Shown piece by piece: positions 1 through 5,022 of a DNA stretch of 5,022 nucleotides (position 1 is its first letter; the number at the start of each line of letters is the position of its first letter). Source of the DNA: Verrucomicrobiota bacterium (GTDB lineage Bacteria > Verrucomicrobiota > Verrucomicrobiia > Chthoniobacterales > JAFAMB01); assembly GCA_019242435.1 (NCBI GenBank), contig JAFAVN010000313.1:1-5022 (forward strand). The letters run 5' to 3'. Position numbers and translations under genes: made by a program. The notes below the pieces were generated by a model, which was not told the DNA's origin, searched no databases, and was given only the letters and a program-made list of their open reading frames with translations.

Positions 1-194
1 AATACGTGTTTCGTCGAGGCGGATCAAAAAAACCCAGTCTGGTGACCACCACCTGGGAAGGCTATAAGAAGGCGGGTCCTCTGCTTATCTCAACAGAACA
101 CCGTGGCACGGCGGATGGCGGGCAGTTACATCTTTTCTTTTCGGATGTGGCTGTCAAGGTGACAGGATCGGATAAATGGATAAACGCTCAATAG
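1..194 (+). CDS. 3' end of an unidentified gene, 5'-truncated by the window edge
   Basis: The frame is open from the first bases of the window and stops with TAG at 192-194. About 63 codons are visible (Y-V-F-R-R-G-G at the left edge, ending S-D-K-W-I-N-A-Q). A GTG at position 6 could serve as a start, but no Shine-Dalgarno sequence can be judged there and the frame continues to the edge. I therefore read it as the C-terminus of a longer protein. The segment alternates hydrophobic and polar residues (TTTWEGYKK, then LHLFFSDVAVKV), as in beta-strands, and has no membrane helix. The pattern W-x-G-Y followed later by F-x-D-V-x-V-x-V is reminiscent of the end of LolA-like or lipoprotein-sorting beta-sheet domains. 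That is only an impression, and no function is assigned. It lies 70 bases before the next start on the same strand, so co-transcription is possible. A very weak 4-bp stem (GCTC/GAGC, 186-197) overlaps the stop. Confidence 0.5.
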   Translation, partial: YVFRRGGSKKPSLVTTTWEGYKKAGPLLISTEHRGTADGGQLHLFFSDVAVKVTGSDKWINAQ

Positions 195-264
195 AGCAAG
201 ATGGCTGGTTTGGATTGATGACGTTGTTTGCACGAACAAGTCCGGAACCCACGCCGCTGCGAGT

Positions 265-1851
265 ATGCGAAGTGAGGAGTGGGGCTATTCCGAATTCGAT
301 ATCCTGAATCAAGTCTCTCCCATGTTGTCCCGACTCCTACCGACGATGAAATCGCCCGGTCTAGTTGGACGATATTCCTGGTTTTGGCCGGCTTTAACGT
401 TGGGATTGGCGGCAGCGGCGTACCTCTTTGCGGCGAGTTGTCTGGACACGCTGACCTGGGATGGCGGGGGCTACGTCTTCAATACTATCCAGCGAGGACG
501 TCCGGCGGTGCCTTGCTCTCGATATAGTGATTATCCACTGCTGGGCGTCGTGGCTTTGCTTAGCCAGTTCGTCTCCGACTCGCACTGGCTAGCAATGGTT
601 CAGGGGTTGGTAATAGCGATCCTCCCCATGGGAAGTCTGATACTCAGCTTCCGATTTCTGAGCGGGCCGCGGTTGCGGCCACTTCGAATATGGCCGGTCT
701 TAGGGATTCTATTGAGTGCATTACCAGGACAGATTTTCCTAGTGGCCGAGGCGATCCCAACAGCCCAGATCGCCTGGGCTATGTGGGCGATCATCGCGGC
801 CGATCTTTCCATAACGAGTTTCATCTGGTTGAGTGGCCTCGTCCTCTATCTATTCTTTCTTCATCCTACGGCAGCCTTGGTATATGCGGTTAGCGGGGGG
901 CTGCTTTTACTCAAATCTCAAGCCTGCCAGAAACGGGCAGTGTGTCTACGGTTAGGAACGGCGCTTTTTGTCTTGGCTGCAATTCGGCTTTGGTATGCTC
1001 TGGTTATCGCCAATAGTTATGAACGAGGCGAACAGACGTTGGAAAAAACCTATCAAACATTTCTTGACGCGCGGGCGGCGTTGGTCTTCGTGCCATTGGT
1101 TTATCTGTTAGCGTTTACTATCCTGATGAATTTTAAAAGTAAATCAGTCTGGCGTCGCTGGATGGAGACAGGTAGGTCTCCGAGATCGGGAACAGTTAAC
1201 CGCAAACTGCGAACCGGGAGCTGCGAACTGAGAACCGGAGGAAACGGGACGAGATCGACTAGGATCTCTAATTCTTTTTCGTTCTGGGCAGGTACCGCCG
1301 TGAGCGGCGTATTCTTAGCTTACGGGCTGGGTTGGGCGGCTGATCCGTCTCTGTGGGCAAGCGCGTTCGGCTACCGACGATTTGTTCTCCTGACGACCAT
1401 TCCTTTACTCTGGCCCGCGATACTGCATTGGCGCCGTTGTCAGCTCAATCCACCGGCAAGCGAATTCAATGGCGGCCGGCGGACAGGGTTGGTCGGGGCA
1501 TGGCAAATGGCGGGACTCGCGGGAATTTTTTTGTGGATATTTGCTGTTCAATCCCTGAGCTGGCGATCTGAATTAAAACGGTTTATATCCGATCTCGATC
1601 GGGCTCCTAAGCCGGTAGTCACTTCGGACGACCTGCCCTGGATCGCCGGGTCATCGTTGAACCATTGGGCTTCCACGCAATTAAGTTGTGTGCTGCAGGG
1701 GAGAACGGTCAGGAAACTTTTTGCCCTGCATGGCACAGACGTGCAACGCAGATCGATATTATTATTCGCTGGTACTTGGTTTAACGAGAGGGACCGATGG
1801 TTTGAGTTTCAGCTTGAACCCGGTGGGGACGAAGTATTCGCTAACCATTAG
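265..1851 (+). CDS. Polytopic inner-membrane protein of unknown function, possibly GT-C-like glycosyltransferase
   Basis: An open frame of 528 codons runs to TAG at 1849-1851. Hydrophobic segments lie near residues 41-60, 91-103, 109-129, 142-160, 166-180, 184-216 (probably two helices), 228-249, 271-289, 338-356, 371-388 and 409-430, giving about ten membrane helices. A loop after the first helix carries T-W-D-G-G-G-Y-V-F (64-72) and a C-S-R-Y motif (84-87). An acidic residue in the first extracytoplasmic loop is typical of GT-C-fold glycosyltransferases that use lipid-linked sugars, but no family signature is certain. The last ~95 residues (434-528) form a soluble tail with L-N-H-W (465-468) and a V-L-Q-G-R motif (476-480), probably periplasmic. 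Residues about 293-336 form a basic loop containing duplicated L-R-T-G units encoded by a spacer-type DNA repeat. The start is uncertain: ATGs at 265, 322 (residue 20) and 346 (residue 28) are all in frame and none has a good ribosome site. The one at 346 gives the usual short N-terminus before helix 1. No neighbour clarifies its role. Confidence 0.85.
   Translation: MRSEEWGYSEFDILNQVSPMLSRLLPTMKSPGLVGRYSWFWPALTLGLAAAAYLFAASCLDTLTWDGGGYVFNTIQRGRPAVPCSRYSDYPLLGVVALLSQFVSDSHWLAMVQGLVIAILPMGSLILSFRFLSGPRLRPLRIWPVLGILLSALPGQIFLVAEAIPTAQIAWAMWAIIAADLSITSFIWLSGLVLYLFFLHPTAALVYAVSGGLLLLKSQACQKRAVCLRLGTALFVLAAIRLWYALVIANSYERGEQTLEKTYQTFLDARAALVFVPLVYLLAFTILMNFKSKSVWRRWMETGRSPRSGTVNRKLRTGSCELRTGGNGTRSTRISNSFSFWAGTAVSGVFLAYGLGWAADPSLWASAFGYRRFVLLTTIPLLWPAILHWRRCQLNPPASEFNGGRRTGLVGAWQMAGLAGIFLWIFAVQSLSWRSELKRFISDLDRAPKPVVTSDDLPWIAGSSLNHWASTQLSCVLQGRTVRKLFALHGTDVQRRSILLFAGTWFNERDRWFEFQLEPGGDEVFANH
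271..284 (+). repeat. Short 7-bp tandem repeat near the upstream start of the membrane protein
   Basis: AGTGAGG (271-277) is followed directly by AGTGGGG (278-284), a two-unit repeat with one mismatch. It lies just after the most upstream candidate ATG of the membrane protein. It resembles the purine-rich degenerate spacer repeats seen elsewhere in the window. If it is spacer DNA, the true start of the gene is the ATG at 322 or 346. Two units of seven bases are weak evidence on their own. Confidence 0.3.
1164..1257 (+). repeat. Low-complexity repeat block inside the membrane-protein gene
   Basis: CTGCGAAC occurs at 1207-1214 and 1221-1228. CTGCGAACCGG (1207-1217) recurs 21 bases later as CTGAGAACCGG (1228-1238), so the protein carries L-R-T-G twice (residues 315-318 and 322-325). 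The core is bracketed by exact 8-bp direct repeats CGAGATCG at 1181-1188 and 1250-1257, 69 bases apart. Just before it lies a 6-bp perfect inverted repeat, GGAGAC (1164-1169) and GTCTCC (1176-1181). Strings of the form 'aactgcgaaccgggag' look like spacer repeats in many environmental bacterial genomes, not like ordinary coding sequence. The block stays in frame and falls in a hydrophilic loop between two membrane helices, where extra residues would be tolerated. Confidence 0.65.
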
Positions 1852-1937
1852 TAACGCTCGCCAGTTCGCCGCTCAGCACCTGGTGCCGGTCGGAATCGTG
1901 ACAAAATTGTAACTATTTTCGCAATGCGCCGCTTGCG
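1852..1937. other. Intergenic spacer before the receptor gene
   Basis: This stretch follows the membrane-protein stop and precedes the start-codon hairpin. An AT-rich patch (1901-1920, around AAAATTGTAACTATTTTC) could hold a promoter for the receptor gene. I find no convincing pair of -35 and -10 boxes at normal spacing, so no promoter is called. A second frame stays open through the end of the membrane protein to TAA at 1910-1912, but I treat it as a shadow. Confidence 0.4.
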
Positions 1938-1963
1938 ATCCTGCCTCAGATACGAGGCAGGAT
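1938..1963 (+). promoter_or_regulatory. Perfect 10-bp hairpin covering the receptor's ribosome site and start codon
   Basis: ATCCTGCCTC (1938-1947) and GAGGCAGGAT (1954-1963) are exact inverted complements separated by the six-base loop AGATAC. The 3' arm contains GAGG (1954-1957), the best Shine-Dalgarno candidate, and the first two bases of the receptor ATG (1962-1964). As RNA, the stem would pair CCTGCCTC with the ribosome site and mask initiation. The bases after the stem, GCTTCTTA, are only moderately U-rich. The same structure could therefore be an intrinsic terminator for the membrane-protein transcript, in which case the receptor would probably start further downstream. The sequence shows the pairing; which role applies is inference. 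Confidence 0.7.
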
Positions 1964-4922
1964 GCTTCTTACCGAGATTTCAAAACTGACTAAATGGTTG
2001 AAATCCGGGAATTATGTTGGCGGTGCCTGCATTGCGATTGCGTGTTTCTTTGGTTCAGGAGCAGTAATTGCCCAGATTCCTTCGGCGTCTCCTAAGCAAG
2101 CCGTTCAGGCCAACTCACCTGCAGATCCGGACGATCAACAGGTGCTCAGCAGAGTGATTGTTACGGGATATGTGGTACCACGCATCGGTGAAGGACCGCA
2201 GCCGGTTATGACGCTTGACCGAGATTTTATTAGTAAACAAGGAGACCAAACGGTTGCCGATGTGTTGTTGAGGATCCCGCAGAACTTCGCCGGTTTCACT
2301 CCAGCGTTAGATGCAGGACAAAGCACGGCCGAAGGCGGTTCTGCAGTTAATCTCTATGGATTGGGCGCGAATGCCACCCTTGTCCTGATCGACGGCCATC
2401 GACAAGCGAGTTATCCTTATGCCCAATTCGGGACCGAGAGCTTCGTTGACCTCAATTCTATTCCGTTGGCCGCGGTGGACCGGATCGAAATTTTGAAGGA
2501 CGGCGCGAGCGCCATCTACGGCTCGGATGCGATTGCCGGAGTGGTCAATATCATTTTGAAGGACGAATACGATGGATCGGACTTAAAGTTTTACTATGGG
2601 TCAAGCCGGTACGGCGACGATAACGTTTACCGTGTGTCTGCTGTGAGTGGATTCAGTGAGAGACTCGGCGAGAACTCGAAAATCAGCATTCTAGCCACAT
2701 TCGACTTTTATGGTCAGAGCCCCGTCGAGGCAGAAAATCGGTATTACAGTTCCCAGCTGCAACATTCGCAATTTGGCTCTTACTTTGATCAGGCTCTAAC
2801 GGATAGTACGGCCGGCTATTTCGGCGATGCGGCTGGTAACACCTACACAGTAATCCCAGGAACGACCGGGCCGTCCATTACTAAGAGCGATTTTATTGTC
2901 AATGGGCCATCGAACTCGCTGCTGACTGTAAAAAATATTCAGCTAGTTCCTCGAGAAGAGCGTTACGGCACCTACCTCAAAATGAAGTACGAGCCTACGA
3001 ACTGGTTACGCTTATACGAAGAATTTTCCTTTCAACGGAATGAGGAGGTCAACGCGGATTACGCCTCGCAGCCCACGCAGGCTGATCCGATCGTGATACC
3101 GGCGAATAATCCCTACAATCCGTTTAGGATTCCCTTGTTTCCTCTAGGGCAAACCCTTTGGGAGGTCGGAGCGCAGTCGCAGGACGCCGTGGTTAAGACC
3201 TATCGGACGTTGTCAGGGGCGACCTTTTTTTTGCCCATGAGCTGGACCATCGATTTCAGTTTTCTTTACTCAGAGAGCGACGGTACTGCCAATAGTTCGA
3301 ATGAAGTGGCTGACTCGAAGTTGAACGAAGCGCTGGCCGGTACCCTCCCTGGGTATGCGGGCCAATTTTACGATCCATTCGCTGATCAATTGGCGATCGC
3401 CCATCCTAATGGAGCGCTGGCGAACGGCATTCGGATTACGCAGTTCCAAGATGTCAGAAGTGACCTCTTGACGTGGGCGATACGGTCCGGGGGCGAATTG
3501 TTCGATTTACCAGGAGGACCGGTCACGCTCGGATTAGGCCTGGAATACACCAGTAGCGATTATGTTTCGCGAGTCGATCACTTTACCGCAACCCTTGATG
3601 TGGTCGGTTTAGGCGCCGCCATCAATGGCGTTGGCAAGCGTTATGTCGACAGCGCGTATTATGAGCTCACTATCCCGATCATAGGCGAAAAGTGGTCTTG
3701 GCCGGGGGCCCGCTCCTTGATATTTGTCGCATCGGAACGCTACGATAATTACAGCGATTTCGGTGCGACGGAGAAACCGAAACTCTCGCTGCTTTACAAA
3801 CCATTCGACGATCTCACCTTTCGTCTAAGTTATTCGGAAGGCTACCGCGCTCCGGCGTTGACCGAATTGTTCAGTGGCACCTCTTTTGTGTTTGAGGATC
3901 TGGTTGATCCAAAGAATCCCGGTTTGGGCGAGCAGACCTATGAAGTGCGAACCTCGGGAAATCCTCATTTGAAAGCGGAGACTTCGTACGGCTATTACGC
4001 CGGTGCGGTCTGGTCGCCGGGTGCAACTGATCCAGAACACAACTGGTGGGGCTGGGCTAATGGATTGAGCGCTTACATTGAATATTTCCAGATCCAAAAA
4101 GGAAACGACGTCAGTCTGCTGCCTGCTCAGCAGCTATTGAACGAGGAGAATTTTTTCCCAAACCTGGTGACTCGAGAGCCGAATGGCACAATCAAATATA
4201 TCGACGACCCTTTCGTGAATCTCGGCGAGGTATTGGTGGATGGGATCAGCTTCGGAGCCAGCTATTCGACCAAGGAGTATGGCTGGGGCAAAATCGACCT
4301 CGAGACGGACTGGACGTATCTTTACAACTATGCGGTCCAGCCGATAAACAACAATAGCGCCATCGTTTCCGGCTTTGGGCCAATTAGCTTGCAGCCTAGT
4401 CCGGTCATCCCGGAGCAAGGCACCTGGACATTACCGGAAATTAGATCTACCTCTAGCGCTTTCTACACGAAGACGCTCTTTGGCATCGATACTTTTAGGA
4501 CCGGTCTTACGCTGAATTATACCGGTCCAGAACACGACGTGTTAGATAACTTCTACGGAGTTTTAGCCGGAGCACAGGTGCAGCCGAACGGTTTGGTGCA
4601 CGAGGTCGGCAGTTTTACTACTCTCGATTGGCAAATTTCTTACGAATTCGGAAAACCGGTACAAATCACGCCGGAGACGCCGCAACCAGGTTATGGAAAA
4701 GACGGCAAGAGGTTAGCTGGAGAACCCGCTATTGCGCCCAAGCCCGAAGGAGCACACAACAGCTCGATCCGATACTGGTTAGCGGGCAGTAAGATCACTT
4801 TTGGGATCAACAACGTCTTTGATACGCCGCCGCCATTTGCCGATACCTTCTTCGGCTACGATCCTCAGACCGCCAACCCGCTCGGGCGATTCTTTTACTT
4901 TGAACTTGAGAAGAAATTCTGA
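1962..4922 (+). CDS. TonB-dependent outer-membrane receptor, substrate unknown
   Basis: This is a complete 986-residue TonB-dependent receptor. Such proteins form a gated outer-membrane barrel and import scarce substrates (iron chelates, cobalamin, glycans, peptides) using energy from the TonB-ExbB-ExbD complex. Residues 1-37 are a signal peptide: lysines at 8, 11 and 14, a hydrophobic core at about 19-36, and likely cleavage after V-I-A. A polar linker leads to the TonB box R-V-I-V-T-G-Y (64-70). The plug spans about 80-200 and includes L-I-D-G-H-R (142-147) and the conserved end I-E-I-L-K-D-G-A-S-A-I-Y-G-S-D-A-I-A-G-V (175-194) before V-N-I-I-L-K. The remainder is beta-barrel, with S-E-G-Y-R-A-P-A-L-T-E-L-F (625-637), G-N-P-H-L-K-A-E-T (666-674), N-N-V-F-D (950-954) and a C-terminal Phe for barrel assembly. 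The mature part has no cysteine. There is no SusC-type N-terminal carboxypeptidase-like domain and no secretin/STN signalling domain. The start at 1962 lies inside a hairpin; the only downstream alternative that keeps a signal peptide is TTG at 1998. The substrate cannot be inferred because no transport or enzyme partner is adjacent. Confidence 0.97.
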   Translation: MLLTEISKLTKWLKSGNYVGGACIAIACFFGSGAVIAQIPSASPKQAVQANSPADPDDQQVLSRVIVTGYVVPRIGEGPQPVMTLDRDFISKQGDQTVADVLLRIPQNFAGFTPALDAGQSTAEGGSAVNLYGLGANATLVLIDGHRQASYPYAQFGTESFVDLNSIPLAAVDRIEILKDGASAIYGSDAIAGVVNIILKDEYDGSDLKFYYGSSRYGDDNVYRVSAVSGFSERLGENSKISILATFDFYGQSPVEAENRYYSSQLQHSQFGSYFDQALTDSTAGYFGDAAGNTYTVIPGTTGPSITKSDFIVNGPSNSLLTVKNIQLVPREERYGTYLKMKYEPTNWLRLYEEFSFQRNEEVNADYASQPTQADPIVIPANNPYNPFRIPLFPLGQTLWEVGAQSQDAVVKTYRTLSGATFFLPMSWTIDFSFLYSESDGTANSSNEVADSKLNEALAGTLPGYAGQFYDPFADQLAIAHPNGALANGIRITQFQDVRSDLLTWAIRSGGELFDLPGGPVTLGLGLEYTSSDYVSRVDHFTATLDVVGLGAAINGVGKRYVDSAYYELTIPIIGEKWSWPGARSLIFVASERYDNYSDFGATEKPKLSLLYKPFDDLTFRLSYSEGYRAPALTELFSGTSFVFEDLVDPKNPGLGEQTYEVRTSGNPHLKAETSYGYYAGAVWSPGATDPEHNWWGWANGLSAYIEYFQIQKGNDVSLLPAQQLLNEENFFPNLVTREPNGTIKYIDDPFVNLGEVLVDGISFGASYSTKEYGWGKIDLETDWTYLYNYAVQPINNNSAIVSGFGPISLQPSPVIPEQGTWTLPEIRSTSSAFYTKTLFGIDTFRTGLTLNYTGPEHDVLDNFYGVLAGAQVQPNGLVHEVGSFTTLDWQISYEFGKPVQITPETPQPGYGKDGKRLAGEPAIAPKPEGAHNSSIRYWLAGSKITFGINNVFDTPPPFADTFFGYDPQTANPLGRFFYFELEKKF

Positions 4923-5022
4923 ACCGCGAAGGCACGAAGACTAAAGCGCGGATAAAAACGCGGATAGACACGGATGGAAGCAAGCGCGCGACGGCGAGTA
5001 TTCCGGTCCATATTTGTGGTTC
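4921..5022. repeat. Degenerate spacer repeat element with inverted ends, starting at the receptor stop codon
   Basis: The element begins on the last two bases of the receptor TGA. CGCGAAGG (4925-4932) is followed at once by CACGAAGA (4933-4940), an imperfect 8-bp tandem. CGCGGATA then occurs at 4947-4954 and 4959-4966, with the variant CACGGATG at 4969-4976. The left end GAACCGCGAA (4921-4930) matches the reverse complement of the last ten bases, GAACCACAAA, at eight of ten positions, so the block is bracketed by imperfect inverted repeats. No open frame of note lies in it. It resembles dispersed non-coding repeat families I associate with Verrucomicrobiota and similar environmental genomes. 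It may continue past the window edge. It could fold and act as a transcript end, but no U-tract is visible. Confidence 0.6.

Noticed and set aside
186..197. Small inverted repeat GCTC-AATA-GAGC over the first stop codon, considered as a terminator.
   Set aside because: The stem has only four base pairs and no U-tract follows, so it is too weak to call.
1688..1912. A second open frame overlaps the end of the membrane protein and runs 61 bases past its stop, ending T-K-Y-S-L-T-I-S-N-A-R-Q-F-A-A, which reads like plausible protein.
   Set aside because: The main frame still looks natural up to D-R-W-F-E-F-Q-L (510-517), close to its stop. The alternative frame has cysteine-rich, unlikely sequence in its first half. 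A late frameshift extending the C-terminus cannot be excluded, but nothing shows it directly; comparison with orthologue C-termini would settle it.
1897..1935. A possible promoter for the receptor (GTGACA or TTGTAA with TATTTT).
   Set aside because: No combination gives a reasonable -35 and -10 pair at 16-18 base spacing, so the match is no better than expected in an AT-rich patch.
2022..2047. A possible lipobox (A-I-A-C, cysteine at residue 28) in the receptor signal peptide, suggesting a lipoprotein.
   Set aside because: The cysteine is in the middle of the hydrophobic core, followed by further hydrophobic residues and a good signal-peptidase I site (V-I-A then Q). TonB-dependent receptors are not normally lipidated.
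3825..4418. Open frames on the minus strand within the receptor gene (ending near 3825 and 4134).
   Set aside because: They lie opposite a strongly supported receptor frame with conserved barrel motifs, show no recognisable domains, and have the composition expected of antisense shadows.
4941..4976. The CGCGGATA units considered as a CRISPR array or transcription-factor iterons.
   Set aside because: The units are only eight bases, spaced 10-12 apart, degenerate and few, without spacers of CRISPR length. Their place after a stop codon fits a degenerate spacer repeat better.

Overview
The window looks like a chromosomal stretch of a Gram-negative bacterium. The clearest evidence is a complete TonB-dependent outer-membrane receptor. 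The receptor's style, the moderate GC content and the short degenerate GAACCGCGAAGGCACGAAG / CGCGGATA-type spacer repeats fit an uncultivated soil Verrucomicrobiota genome, perhaps Chthoniobacterales. The lineage is an inference from resemblance and was not tested by alignment.

Layout, all on the + strand: (1) positions 1-194 hold the 3' end of a gene that starts before the window and was not confidently identified. (2) A 70-base spacer follows, then a polytopic membrane protein of up to 528 residues (265-1851). It has about ten hydrophobic segments, a WDGGGY motif after the first one, and a soluble C-terminal domain that is probably periplasmic. Its architecture resembles GT-C-fold membrane glycosyltransferases, but I cannot name a family. 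A low-complexity repeat block of intergenic type sits in frame in one of its loops. (3) A 110-base spacer (1852-1961) ends in a perfect 10-bp inverted repeat. Its 3' arm contains both the Shine-Dalgarno-like sequence and the start codon of the next gene. (4) A 986-residue TonB-dependent receptor (1962-4922) has a signal peptide, TonB box, plug, barrel and terminal Phe. (5) From the receptor's stop codon to the window end (4921-5022) lies a non-coding degenerate repeat element whose ends are imperfect inverted repeats.

No functional link between the membrane protein and the receptor can be shown. They share a strand, but the hairpin between them could end the first transcript or control translation of the second. 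No SusD-like partner, TonB/ExbB/ExbD genes, regulator, RNA gene, CRISPR array or transposase is visible. I did not find a new multi-gene system. The most notable signals are the start-codon hairpin, the repeat block inside a coding sequence, and the repeat element that begins at a stop codon.
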